This document shows, one piece after another, positions 55,931 through 64,000 of a stretch of DNA of 64,000 bases (within the stretch, counting starts at the first letter, position 1; each line of letters opens with the position of its first letter). A program made the translations under genes and the position numbers. The DNA comes from Aquisphaera giovannonii (lineage in GTDB: Bacteria; Planctomycetota; Planctomycetia; Isosphaerales; Isosphaeraceae): the NCBI RefSeq assembly GCF_008087625.1, contig NZ_CP042997.1, forward strand, positions 434,001-498,000, written 5' to 3'. The notes below the pieces were generated by a model that was given only the letters and a program-made list of their open reading frames with translations, did no database searches and had not been told where the DNA came from.

Positions 55931-57346
55931 ATGAGACGCTCGTTGATCGGCCTGGTCGGTCTCGGCGTGCTGGCCGCGGCGGGGTGGTGGGGCGTTCCCT
56001 ACCTGCTCTGGCGGGCCGAGGCGCCCATCAAGGTGGGGCTGCTCCATTCGAGGACCGGCCCGCTGGAGATCAGCGAGCGGTCGATGATCGAGGCGGAGCT
56101 GCTCGCGATCGAGGACATCAACGCCGAGGGGGGCATCGCGGGGCGACGGGTCCTGGCGGTGGTCGCCGACGGCCGGTCCGACCCGTCGGTGTTCGCCCAG
56201 GAGGCGCGGCGGCTGATCGAGGCGGACAGGGTCAGCGTGATCGTCGGCTGCTGGTCCGGGCTGAGCCGGCGGAAGGTCCGGGACGTGGTGCAGGCGAGCG
56301 GCCACCTCCTGATCTTCCCCTCGAATTACGAGGGGATGGACACCGCCCCGGGGGTCGTCTGCACCGGCCCGATCCCCAACCAGCAGGTGATCCCGGCGGT
56401 CAACTGGTGCTCCGAGAAGCTGAGGGCCCGGAAGTTCTTCCTGGCCGGCTCGCAGGACGTGCAGTCGTACTCCTCGAACGCCCTGATCAAGGACCAGCTC
56501 AAGGCGATCGGCGCGGAGGGCGTGGGGGAGAAGTACGTCGGCCTGGACGGCTCGGGCATGGCGGAGATGGTCGCGGCGATCAAGGCGGCGGCGCCCGACG
56601 TTGTCCTCAGCACGGTGGTCGGCGACGGCAACAAGCCGTTCTACCAGCAGCTCGCCGCGGCGGGGCTGACGCCCTCGAAGGTGCCGGTGCTCTCGTTCAC
56701 GATCGGCGAGGAGGAGCTGCGGTCGCTCCCGGCCAAGGACATGGTCGGGGACTACGCGGCGTGGAGCTACTTCCAGTCGCTGGACACCGAGGAGAACCGC
56801 AGGTTCGTGGAGCGGTTCCGGGCGAAGTACGGCGAGGACCGGGTGACCTCCGACGGGATCGTGGCCGCCTACAACGCGATCCGGCTGTGGGCGCTGGCGG
56901 TGGACGAGGCGGGGACCGACGCCACCGCGGAGGTCCGCAAGTCGATCCAGCGGGAGAGCCGGTTCGGCCCCGAGGGGATCGTTTCGATCGACCCCGCCAC
57001 GCTGCACACGTTCCGGCCGTTCCGGATGGGGAAGGTCCGGGCGGACGGCCAGTTCGACGTCGTCTGGAGCCTGGAAAAGCCCGTGCGGCCGGTGCCGTTC
57101 CCGATGCTGCGGACCCGGGCGCAGTGGACCGAGTTCGTGGACCGGCTGTACACGACGTGGGGGACGAAGGAATTCAACCCCCAGGCCCTGGGCGATCCGG
57201 CCTCCGGCCCGCCCTCCGCCCCGCCGGCGGTGGCGAGGCGCCCGGGGCCCGGGCCGAGGCCGTTGGCCCCGGCCGCGGCCGCGCGGGCCGCCGCGGACGC
57301 GGCCTCGACGGCGGGGACTCGTCGAAACGGAACCTATCAGCGGTAG
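55931..57346 (+). CDS. UrtA/amide-type substrate-binding protein, membrane-anchored
   Basis: This 471-residue protein starts [20 protein letters not shown] (ATG 55931; a GTG at 55919 is an alternative). The N-terminal helix [20 protein letters not shown] lacks a clear cleavage site and probably anchors it in the inner membrane. The body is a type I periplasmic binding fold like UrtA/Ami[60 protein letters not shown] and [20 protein letters not shown]. Ligands of this group are urea, short amides or branched amino acids. A Pro/Ala-rich C-terminal tail is unusual. It is four bases from the MCP gene and no ABC permease is nearby, so it probably presents ligand to the chemoreceptor. Confidence 0.85.
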   Translation: MRRSLIGLVGLGVLAAAGWWGVPYLLWRAEAPIKVGLLHSRTGPLEISERSMIEAELLAIEDINAEGGIAGRRVLAVVADGRSDPSVFAQEARRLIEADRVSVIVGCWSGLSRRKVRDVVQASGHLLIFPSNYEGMDTAPGVVCTGPIPNQQVIPAVNWCSEKLRARKFFLAGSQDVQSYSSNALIKDQLKAIGAEGVGEKYVGLDGSGMAEMVAAIKAAAPDVVLSTVVGDGNKPFYQQLAAAGLTPSKVPVLSFTIGEEELRSLPAKDMVGDYAAWSYFQSLDTEENRRFVERFRAKYGEDRVTSDGIVAAYNAIRLWALAVDEAGTDATAEVRKSIQRESRFGPEGIVSIDPATLHTFRPFRMGKVRADGQFDVVWSLEKPVRPVPFPMLRTRAQWTEFVDRLYTTWGTKEFNPQALGDPASGPPSAPPAVARRPGPGPRPLAPAAAARAAADAASTAGTRRNGTYQR

Positions 57347-57350
57347 GTGG

Positions 57351-59456
57351 ATGTCCATGAACTGGAACTGGCTGTCCCTGGATCGCTTGAGCATCAAGTT
57401 CAGGCTGATGCTCTGGTTCCTGGCGATCTCGCTCATCCCGTGCCTCATCCTGACGCTCATCAATAATTACCTGAGCGTGCGGTCGCTGGAGCGCTCGGTG
57501 CGGAGCCAGCTCCTGTCGGTCGCGGCGTCCAAGATCACGCAGCTCGACAACTTCATCCGGGAGCGGCGCGGGGACATCGCGGTCATCAGCCAGGCCCCGC
57601 GGACGGTCCAGGTGACGGAGGAGCTGTCCACGGCCCTGGCCAGGGGGACGCTCGCGGAGCCGGCCCGGCGCGAGAAGGAGGCGCTCTTCCGGCAGTCGGC
57701 GGGCCACTACATGGAGGCGTACGGGTACGCCAACCTCTACCTGTTCGACGCCGAGAGCCGGCTGCTCTTCCGCGCGAAGGCCGACCTGGACGTGGGCGAC
57801 CGGCTGCTCGCCGGGCCGCTCAAGGACACGGAGCTGGCGGAGGCCTTCACGCGGTCGAAGAGCCTCTTCCAGTCCGTGGTGTCGGACTACCAGACGTATC
57901 CCGGGCTGAGCGAGCCGGCGGTCTTCGTGGCGCAGCCGGTGCTGAAGGAGGGGTCGATCGTCGGTGTGATCATCCTCCAGCTCGGCAACGCCGAGCTCTA
58001 CCGGATCTTCAGCGACTACAGCGGACTGGGCGAGACGGGCGAGACCGTCGCGGTGAGCCTCAGGGGCGACGAGGTGGTCTTCGTGAACCCGACGCGCAAG
58101 GACCCCGCCGCGGCCTTCCGGCGCAAGGCCCGGCTGGGCGAGGAGCGTTCGCCGGCGGTCCAGCGGGCCGTCCGGGGCGACCGCGGCTACGGCCAGACGG
58201 TCGACTACATGGGCACGCCCATCCTCTCCGCCTGGGCGTACGTCCCGGCGTTCCGCTGGGGGCTCCAGGTCAAGCAGGACCGGGACGAGGCCTACGCCAC
58301 CATCTACAACCAGCGGCTGGCGAGCACCCTCCTCCTGGCCCTGACCACCGCCATCGTCGCGTGGGTCGCGTGGCGGATCGCCCGCTCGATCACCGGCCCG
58401 GTCCGCGAGGCCGCCCTGATCGCCGACCGCGTGGCCGAGGGCGACCTGACGGCCGTCTGCGCCGACCTCAAGGCGGGCGGCGAGGCCGGCGTCCTGCTCC
58501 AGGCGATCCGCAAGATGACCACGGACCTCCGCTCGCTGATCGGCCGGATCCAGAAGTCCAGCGTGGCGCTGATGTCCACCGCGACGGAGATCGCCGCCAC
58601 CAGCAAGCAGCAGGAGCAGACCGTCTACGACTACGGCGCCTCCACCAACGAGGCGGCCGCGGCGGTCAACGAGATCTCGGCGACGAGCCGGGACCTGCTC
58701 CAGACGATGAACGAGGTCAACCAGCTCGCCCGGGAGGCCTCGCAGATGGCCAGCAAGGGGCAGCAGAGCCTCGGCGGCATGGACAGGACGATGCGCCAGC
58801 TCGCCGAGAGCACCAGCTCGATCGGCTCCAAGCTGTCGGTGATCAGCGAGCGCGCGGCGAACATCAACCTGGTCGTGACGACGATCACCAAGGTGGCGGA
58901 CCAGACGAACCTCCTGTCGATCAACGCGGCCATCGAGGCGGAGAAGGCCGGCGAGTACGGCCTCGGGTTCCTCGTCGTGGCGCGGGAGATCCGCCGGCTG
59001 GCGGACCAGACGGCGGTGGCGACGCTGGACATCGAGCGGATGGTCAAGGAGATGCAGTACAGCGTCTCCGCGGGCGTGATGGAGATGGACAAGTTCAGCG
59101 AGCAGGTGCGGAACGTCGTCAGCGAGGTGCAGAACATCGGCGGCCAGCTCGGCCAGATCATCGGCTCGGTGCAGGGCCTGGACGAGCGGTTCGACGCCGT
59201 CACCGAGGGCATGCGCGTCCAGTCCCAGGGGGCCGAGCAGATCCGCGAGGCCATGGTCCGGCTGAGCGAGGGCGCCCAGCAGACCTCGGTCTCGCTCCGC
59301 GAGTTCAACAAGGCGACCGACCACCTGCGCGAGGCCGTCGGCGGCCTGAAGGAGGAGGTCTCCCGCTTCACCGTGGGCCAGTCGGCCGAGGTCACGCCGG
59401 GCCCGCCGGCGGGCGGCGGCACGGGCGGCGGCGGGTCCTTCCTCTCGCGGGCGTGA
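57351..59456 (+). CDS. Methyl-accepting chemotaxis protein (WspA position)
   Basis: This 701-residue receptor has a first membrane helix at about 18-40 ([20 protein letters not shown]), a periplasmic dCache-like sensor (about 45-320) and a second helix at about 322-345 ([18 protein letters not shown]). A HAMP domain (about 345-400, [20 protein letters not shown]) and a long cytoplasmic signalling coiled coil follow. The tip that binds CheW/CheA reads [20 protein letters not shown], then [20 protein letters not shown]. There is no C-terminal CheR-binding pentapeptide; the tail is Gly-rich. It senses either a ligand directly or the preceding binding protein. Confidence 0.92.
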   Translation: MSMNWNWLSLDRLSIKFRLMLWFLAISLIPCLILTLINNYLSVRSLERSVRSQLLSVAASKITQLDNFIRERRGDIAVISQAPRTVQVTEELSTALARGTLAEPARREKEALFRQSAGHYMEAYGYANLYLFDAESRLLFRAKADLDVGDRLLAGPLKDTELAEAFTRSKSLFQSVVSDYQTYPGLSEPAVFVAQPVLKEGSIVGVIILQLGNAELYRIFSDYSGLGETGETVAVSLRGDEVVFVNPTRKDPAAAFRRKARLGEERSPAVQRAVRGDRGYGQTVDYMGTPILSAWAYVPAFRWGLQVKQDRDEAYATIYNQRLASTLLLALTTAIVAWVAWRIARSITGPVREAALIADRVAEGDLTAVCADLKAGGEAGVLLQAIRKMTTDLRSLIGRIQKSSVALMSTATEIAATSKQQEQTVYDYGASTNEAAAAVNEISATSRDLLQTMNEVNQLAREASQMASKGQQSLGGMDRTMRQLAESTSSIGSKLSVISERAANINLVVTTITKVADQTNLLSINAAIEAEKAGEYGLGFLVVAREIRRLADQTAVATLDIERMVKEMQYSVSAGVMEMDKFSEQVRNVVSEVQNIGGQLGQIIGSVQGLDERFDAVTEGMRVQSQGAEQIREAMVRLSEGAQQTSVSLREFNKATDHLREAVGGLKEEVSRFTVGQSAEVTPGPPAGGGTGGGGSFLSRA

Positions 59457-59537
59457 GCCATGCGTGATCCACGAGCCGGGATGCATTGCTGCCCGTCGAC
59501 CCTCGACACGACCTCGATCGGCGAGGCGACCCTTGTC

Positions 59538-59659
59538 CCCTCTCCCGCTCTGCGGGAGAGGGCTAGGGTGAGGGCCTCCAGGACCGGGCCTCCAGGCCCT
59601 TCGTCATCCCCGGCCCGCTCCGCCCTCACCCCACCCCTCTCCCGCCGAGCGGGAGAGGG
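59538..59659. repeat. Two REP-like hairpins, family R2
   Basis: Hairpins at 59538-59562 and 59635-59659 have 11-base-pair stems CCCTCTCCCGC/GCGGGAGAGGG with TCT and CGA loops. They are flanked by CTAGGGTGAGGG and CCCTCACCCCA and face each other as at 34398-34561. Confidence 0.75.
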
Positions 59660-59859
59660 AGATGTCTTCTCGCTCGCCGCTCGAGGTGACGGCACCGTCA
59701 GCATCCCCCGGCCCCGGGTGGCCGTGGCGGCGCGAAGCGACGCCATCGTGCGCGGGCTCCTGCCTTCGACGGAGTCGGTCCCCTCGCCGCGGCGGTCCCG
59801 TGGCGTCGCCGCTCTCCGCCTCGGGCGCGAGGCGCCTTCGGGGCCGGAGCCCTCCGGTT

Positions 59860-60021
59860 CCCTCCCCCCACCGCGGGGGAGGGTTAGGGAGAGGGGGCCG
59901 GGCGAGGCTCGGAGTGGAACACCGGCCGGTGATTGGAACCTGCCCGGATCGAGCATGCCTCCCCATTATGTCCGAGGCGGTCGCCCCCTCTCCCTGGCCC
60001 TCCCCCGCGAGGGGGGAGGGG
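59860..60021. repeat. Second REP pair, variant of R2
   Basis: Hairpins CCCTCCCCCCACCGCGGGGG, continuing AGGG (59860-59883), and CCCTCCCCCGCGAGGGGGGA, continuing GGG (59998-60020), are flanked by TTAGGGAGAGG and CCTCTCCCTGG. With the R2 pair they fill the 59457-60160 gap inside the chemosensory operon, which otherwise contains no gene. Confidence 0.6.
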
Positions 60022-60160
60022 ACCATGAGACGCGTCCCCCCTCATGGGGGGGGCGAGGTGCGGAGGGGCGCGGAGTCGATCGCGCAACAGGCGTAGGAGG
60101 GCCCCATCGCGTGCGGGCCATCGCAACCCCGGAGGGCGGCCCGCGCGGGCCGTTGAAGCC

Positions 60161-60745
60161 ATGCTGCTGCTGACCTTCCGGGCGGCGGGGAGCCGGTACG
60201 CGGTGGACGTGTCGCGGATCGTCGAGGTCGTGCCGCGGGTCGAGCTGCGGGCGCTGCCCCACGCGCCGGGGTTCCTGCTCGGGGTGTTCGACTTCCGGGG
60301 CCGGGTCGTGCCGGTCGTGGACCTCGGCCTGCTGCTGGGGGGCCCGGGCTCCTCCGACCGGCTGAGCACGCGGGTCGTCCTCGTGGACGCGCGGCCGCCC
60401 GGCTCGGAGCCCGCCGGCGCCCCGGGGGCCGGGCCGGAGCCCGGGCACGACGACGCCCCCGAGGCCGACGGGAGCGACGCCCTGACCGTCCTGCGGCGCC
60501 GCGCCGGGCGGCGGAGCTGGCTGCTCGGCCTCCTCGCCGAGCACGTCATCGACGTGGCGGCGGTGAAGCCCTCCCAGACGATCTCCGCGCGGATGCAGCT
60601 CCCGCAGTCGCCCTACCTCGGGCCGATCGTCGAGGTGGACCAGGAGATGGTGCAGCTCGTCGCGGCGGAGCACGTCCTCGGGCCGGCGCTCCGCGACGCC
60701 TTCTTCGCCGGCGAGGGCGCCGGCGGCGGGGGGCCGGGAGCATGA
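60161..60745 (+). CDS. cheW: CheW adaptor (WspB position)
   Basis: This 194-residue CheW-fold protein starts MLLLTFRAAGSRYAVDVSRI. The pattern IVEVVPRVELRALPHAPGFL, then LGVFDFRGRVVPVVDL, is diagnostic for CheW. It has an acidic Pro/Gly-rich insertion (about 75-110) and the second half LLGLLAEHVIDVAAVKPSQT. It links the receptor to CheA. A roughly 700-bp gap with REP elements separates it from the MCP gene, unusual within such an operon. It overlaps the CheR gene by four bases. Confidence 0.88.
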   Translation: MLLLTFRAAGSRYAVDVSRIVEVVPRVELRALPHAPGFLLGVFDFRGRVVPVVDLGLLLGGPGSSDRLSTRVVLVDARPPGSEPAGAPGAGPEPGHDDAPEADGSDALTVLRRRAGRRSWLLGLLAEHVIDVAAVKPSQTISARMQLPQSPYLGPIVEVDQEMVQLVAAEHVLGPALRDAFFAGEGAGGGGPGA

Positions 60746-62124
60746 CGCCGCCCGCCGCCATGGGACGCATCGAGGCCCTGCTCGCGGCCCGGATCGGCCT
60801 GGATACGGCGACGGTCGGCGCCAACCTCGTCTCCCGCGCCGTCAGGCAGCGGATGGCCGAGCGGGGCGTGGCCGACGCCGACCGCTACGTCGAGCTCCTG
60901 GAGCGCTCCGAGGAGGAGGCCCAGGCGCTCGTCGAGGTCGTCGTCATCCCCGAGAGCTGGTTCTTCCGCGACGACGCCCCCTTCCGCCTCTTCCGCGAGC
61001 ACGCGCGGGCGGGCTGGGTCGCGCAGCCGGGGCGAGCCCCGTTGCGGGCGATGAGCATCCCCTGCGCGGGGGGCGAGGAGCCGTACTCGCTCGCCATCGC
61101 GATGGCGGAGGTCGGCCTGCCGCCGGAGCGGCACCGGCTGGACGCCGTGGACGTCAGCCTCCGCCGGCTCGACGCCGCGCGGGAGGGCGTCTACTCGGCC
61201 AACGCCTTCCGCGGGGGCGACCTCGCCTACCGCGACCGGTACTTCCGCCGCCACCCGCGTGGCTTCGAGATCGACCCGGCGCTCCGCGGCCGCGTCCGGT
61301 TCCTGGGCGGGAGCATCCTCGACCCGGCCTTGCTGAAGCACGAGCCCCCCTACGACGTGATCTTCTGCCGGAACCTGCTCATCTACCTGGGCGATGCCGC
61401 GCGGGCCGCCGCGATGGCGACGCTCGACCGGCTGCTGGCGGCCGACGGCCTGCTCGTCATCGGCCACGCGGACCGCCTGGGCCTCGCCGGGCGCGGGCCG
61501 CTGTTCGCCCCCGTCGGCGAGCCCCGCGCCTTCGCCTACCGCCGGGCCCTGTCCCTCCCCGCGCCGTCGCGGGCGATGCCCCGCCTGCCGTCGCCGCCGC
61601 CGACATCCCGGCGTCCGCCCCCGAAGGCCTCCCCGCATCCCACCGTGGTCGGAGGGGAATCGCGCAATCCGGACCTGCCCCTCACCAAGGTTGAGCTGGA
61701 TGGGGTCCCGAGGCCGGACACCCGGGCCCGTTGGATTGGGCCTTCGTCACCGCCCGGGCCGCCCACCGCTCCCCCTGCCCCGCCCTCGCCACCCGCGGCG
61801 GAGGAGGTCGATTCCCTGCTCGCCCGGGCGACCGAGCTGGCGAACGCGAACCGGGCGGACGAGGCGATCGCGGCCTGCAACGAGTACCTGAAGGGCCCGC
61901 GGCGGTCGGCCGCCGTGTACGCGATGCTCGGGGTGCTCTACCAGTCGATCGGCAATCGCCGGGGCGCCGAGGACTCCTTCAAGAAGGCCGCGTACCTGGA
62001 CCCCGACCACGACGAGGCCCACCTGGCCCTCGCCCTGATCGCCGAGCGCCGCGGCGAGAAGGCGGAGGCGGCCGCCCATCGCCGGCGGGCGGAGCGGGCC
62101 AGGCTGAAGAAGGGAGGGGCGTGA
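60742..62124 (+). CDS. CheR methyltransferase with TPR tail (WspC-like)
   Basis: This 460-residue protein has a CheR N-terminal helical domain (MGRIEALLAARIGLDTATVG) and a SAM-dependent methyltransferase domain (about 60-280). Motifs include VIPESWFFRDDAPFRLFREH, the SAM loop MSIPCAGGEEPYSLAIAMAE, DAVDVSLRRLDAAREGVYSA and PYDVIFCRNLLIYLG. A Pro-rich linker (about 275-355) leads to TPR units (RATELANANRADEAIAACNE, SIGNRRGAEDSFKKAAYLDP). CheR methylates glutamates on the MCP for adaptation. The TPR tail is the feature of WspC/FrzF-type enzymes. Confidence 0.92.
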   Translation: MTPPAAMGRIEALLAARIGLDTATVGANLVSRAVRQRMAERGVADADRYVELLERSEEEAQALVEVVVIPESWFFRDDAPFRLFREHARAGWVAQPGRAPLRAMSIPCAGGEEPYSLAIAMAEVGLPPERHRLDAVDVSLRRLDAAREGVYSANAFRGGDLAYRDRYFRRHPRGFEIDPALRGRVRFLGGSILDPALLKHEPPYDVIFCRNLLIYLGDAARAAAMATLDRLLAADGLLVIGHADRLGLAGRGPLFAPVGEPRAFAYRRALSLPAPSRAMPRLPSPPPTSRRPPPKASPHPTVVGGESRNPDLPLTKVELDGVPRPDTRARWIGPSSPPGPPTAPPAPPSPPAAEEVDSLLARATELANANRADEAIAACNEYLKGPRRSAAVYAMLGVLYQSIGNRRGAEDSFKKAAYLDPDHDEAHLALALIAERRGEKAEAAAHRRRAERARLKKGGA

Positions 62125-62125
62125 G

Positions 62126-62920
62126 ATGCCCGACCGCGACGACGACCGCGATCAGCCGGGGGCCCCCTCGCCGTCCCCGCCCGCCCCCTCGCCCGCGCCG
62201 CGCATCGTCCCGCTGCCGGGCGCCGACTGCTGGAACGTGATCGGCACCGGCGGCGACAAGAGCTGCCCGGAGCTGGAGCCGCACGTCCACTGCCGCAACT
62301 GCCCGGTGTACGCCTCCGCCGCGAGGCGGTTCTTCGACCGCCCCGCGCCGGAGGGGTACCTCGCCGAGTGGACGCGATGGCTGGGCGGCTCGGCGTCGGC
62401 CGAGGGCGGGGGCGGCCAGGGCGGCGTCGAGGCGGAGGACGACGCGGCGTTCACGGCCGGCGAGCGGGACCGGCTCAGCGTCCTGATCTTCCGCCTGGGC
62501 CCGGAGTGGCTGGCCTTCCGGACGACCGCGGTGGCCGAGGTCACGACCCCGCGCCCGGTGCACCGGATCCCGCACCGGTCCGACGACATCCTCATGGGGC
62601 TGGTGAACCTCCGCGGGCAGCTCCAGCTCTGCGTCTCGCTCCACGGCCTGCTCGGCGTCTCGACCCCGGAGGACCCGGCCGCGTCGCGGTCGCGCCTGGT
62701 GGTCCTCCGCGACCGCGCGCGGTCCGAGGCGTGGGTCTTCGCCGCCGACGAGGTGCTGGGCGTGCATCGGCTGGCGAAGGCCCAGGTGCTGGGCGTCTCG
62801 TCCAGCCTGGCCAACCCCGAGGTCAGCTTCAGCCAGGCGATCCTCTCCTGGCAGGGCCGCAGCGTCAGCTTCCTGGACGAGCAGCGGGTCTTCGCCGCGC
62901 TCGGGAGTCTCGGCGAATGA
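62126..62920 (+). CDS. CheW adaptor with Cys-rich N terminus (WspD-like)
   Basis: This 264-residue protein starts with a Pro/Asp-rich tail. A Cys-rich segment follows, DCWNVIGTGGDKSCPELEPH, then VHCRNCPVYASAARRFFDR, seen in WspD-type adaptors. The CheW domain occupies about 105-260 (LSVLIFRLGPEWLAFRTTAV, DDILMGLVNLRGQLQLCVSL). The four cysteines may bind metal, but that is not established. It is the second CheW of the operon. The stop overlaps the CheA start by three to four bases. Confidence 0.9.
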   Translation: MPDRDDDRDQPGAPSPSPPAPSPAPRIVPLPGADCWNVIGTGGDKSCPELEPHVHCRNCPVYASAARRFFDRPAPEGYLAEWTRWLGGSASAEGGGGQGGVEAEDDAAFTAGERDRLSVLIFRLGPEWLAFRTTAVAEVTTPRPVHRIPHRSDDILMGLVNLRGQLQLCVSLHGLLGVSTPEDPAASRSRLVVLRDRARSEAWVFAADEVLGVHRLAKAQVLGVSSSLANPEVSFSQAILSWQGRSVSFLDEQRVFAALGSLGE

Positions 62921-64000
62921 GCGACGACCTCAGCGGCTTCTCGATGATGGACCTGTTCCGCATGGAGGCGGAGGAGCGCCTGGCCGTCCTCTCCGAGGGC
63001 CTCGTCGCCCTGGAGGGCGGCGGCGCCTCGGCGGCGACGATCGAGCCCCTGATGCGCGCCGCGCACTCGCTCAAGGGCGCCGCGCGGATCGTCAACATGG
63101 ACGCCGCCGTCCGCGTCGCCCACGCGATGGAGGACTGCCTCGTCGCCGCCCAGAAGGGGGCCATCACGCTCTCCCCGCCGGACATCGACGTCCTCCTCCG
63201 CGGCGTCGACTTCCTCACCCAGATCTCCAAGGTCGCCGAGCCCGAAATCGAGGCCTGGCAGGCCGCACGCGCCGGCGACGTCGAGGCGCTCGCCGCCGAG
63301 CTCTCGAAGATCGAGCAGGGCATGACCGCGGAGCCCAGCCCGCCCCCCGCGCGGCCGGCGCCGGCCCCCGAGGCACCTCCGGCCCCGCCCCCTGCACCGC
63401 CTCCGGCCGAATCCCCGGCCCCGCCGCCTCCGGCCGAGCCCCCTGCCCGGCCGCCCGTCGTCGAGGCCGCCCCGGCGGCGAAGTCGGCACCCGCGCCCAC
63501 GCCGCCGGCCCCGGCCCCGTCTCCCTCGCCCGCCCCCGCGGCCGCCGCGGCGGAGCCCGCCGACCGGGTGGTCCGGGTGACGGCGGAGAGCCTGACGCGG
63601 CTGATGGGGCTGGCGGGCGAGTCGCTCGTGCAGACGAGGCGGATCCGGCCGTTCGTCGATTCCTTGCTGGACCTCCGGGGGCGTCAGTCGAGGCTGCTGG
63701 AGACCTTGCAGCGGCTGGAGGACCGGCTCTCGGGCGTCGGCGACGCCCTGCCCGCGGCCGACCGCGAATTGCTCGCCACGGCGCGGGGGCAGGCGGCGCG
63801 TTGCCTGGAGGGGCTGGGGACGACGGTGGAGACGATCGAGGAGTTCGCGCGCGGCAGCGAGGACCTCTCGGGCCGGCTCCATCACGAGGTGCTGGCCAGC
63901 CGGATGCGGCCCTTCGCCGACGGCACCCGCGGGTTCGCGAGGCTCGTCCGCGACGTGGCCAAGCAGCTCGGCAAGCGGGCGAAGCTTGAGGTCGTCGGCG
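62917..64000 (+). CDS. cheA: CheA histidine kinase (WspE position), 5' part
   Basis: The window ends after 361 codons. The N-terminal Hpt domain (about 1-110) contains the phospho-acceptor His50 in MRAAHSLKGAARIVNMDAAV. A long Pro/Ala-rich linker follows (about 130-205). Then comes the start of the CheA signal-transducing dimer region (RVVRVTAESLTRLMGLAGES, LHHEVLASRMRPFADGTRGF), a pattern typical of WspE/FrzE-type CheA. The ATPase, CheW-like and any receiver domain lie beyond the window. It overlaps the preceding CheW gene. Confidence 0.9.
   Translation, partial: MSDDLSGFSMMDLFRMEAEERLAVLSEGLVALEGGGASAATIEPLMRAAHSLKGAARIVNMDAAVRVAHAMEDCLVAAQKGAITLSPPDIDVLLRGVDFLTQISKVAEPEIEAWQAARAGDVEALAAELSKIEQGMTAEPSPPPARPAPAPEAPPAPPPAPPPAESPAPPPPAEPPARPPVVEAAPAAKSAPAPTPPAPAPSPSPAPAAAAAEPADRVVRVTAESLTRLMGLAGESLVQTRRIRPFVDSLLDLRGRQSRLLETLQRLEDRLSGVGDALPAADRELLATARGQAARCLEGLGTTVETIEEFARGSEDLSGRLHHEVLASRMRPFADGTRGFARLVRDVAKQLGKRAKLEVVG

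Overview
The window is GC-rich chromosomal DNA (about 70% G+C by eye) that looks like a member of the Planctomycetota, most likely family Isosphaeraceae. The grounds are a DUF1592/DUF1552 gene pair, an ECF sigma factor fused to a long periplasmic tail, Ser/Thr kinases with HxDLKPxN/DWG motifs and TPR tails, a giant protein with the planctomycete-type N-terminal motif LEPVEARILLS, and many short intergenic repeats. No rRNA, tRNA, integrase or complete insertion sequence was found. The genus is inference.

Layout: 1-10.7 kb holds envelope and regulatory genes: two membrane proteins, a TolB-like propeller protein, an ECF sigma factor with a LolA-like partner, a coiled-coil protein and a GAF/sigma-54 activator. 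11-15.4 kb is a complete sulfate ABC transporter operon (sbp-cysT-cysW-cysA) preceded by three operator-like palindromes and a good promoter. 15.4-19.75 kb is a repeat island with only one gene, a heptaheme cytochrome; it carries three copies of a 200-300 bp dispersed repeat, an array of inverted short repeats and a 601-bp two-module tandem array. 19.75-26 kb has a CcbP-like calcium-binding protein, a decayed HigBA-type toxin-antitoxin locus, mmsA, an aldo/keto reductase and a zinc-ribbon Ser/Thr kinase. 26.3-34.3 kb encodes a ten-repeat YDG surface protein, a small conserved protein and an acyl-CoA synthetase/GNAT acetyltransferase.

34.6-38.3 kb encodes the most unusual protein: one polypeptide running ECF sigma factor, transmembrane helix, long carboxypeptidase-regulatory-like region and TlpA thioredoxin. 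38.5-46.9 kb is a mixed accessory block: an ORF split by an in-frame TGA coupled to an unknown protein, two isocitrate lyase/PEP mutase-family enzymes, an isochorismatase-fold hydrolase, a small iron-permease-family protein, an FMN-binding PaiB-like protein, a DUF3775/HEPN gene pair and 3-methyladenine DNA glycosylase. 47-55.6 kb holds a kinase-TPR receptor, an ankyrin protein whose 5' end has been invaded by repeats, and the DUF1592/DUF1552 pair.

55.9-64 kb is a Wsp-type chemosensory operon: a membrane-anchored substrate-binding protein, then MCP, CheW, CheR-TPR, Cys-rich CheW and the start of CheA, in the wspA-B-C-D-E order. The expected response regulators lie beyond the window.
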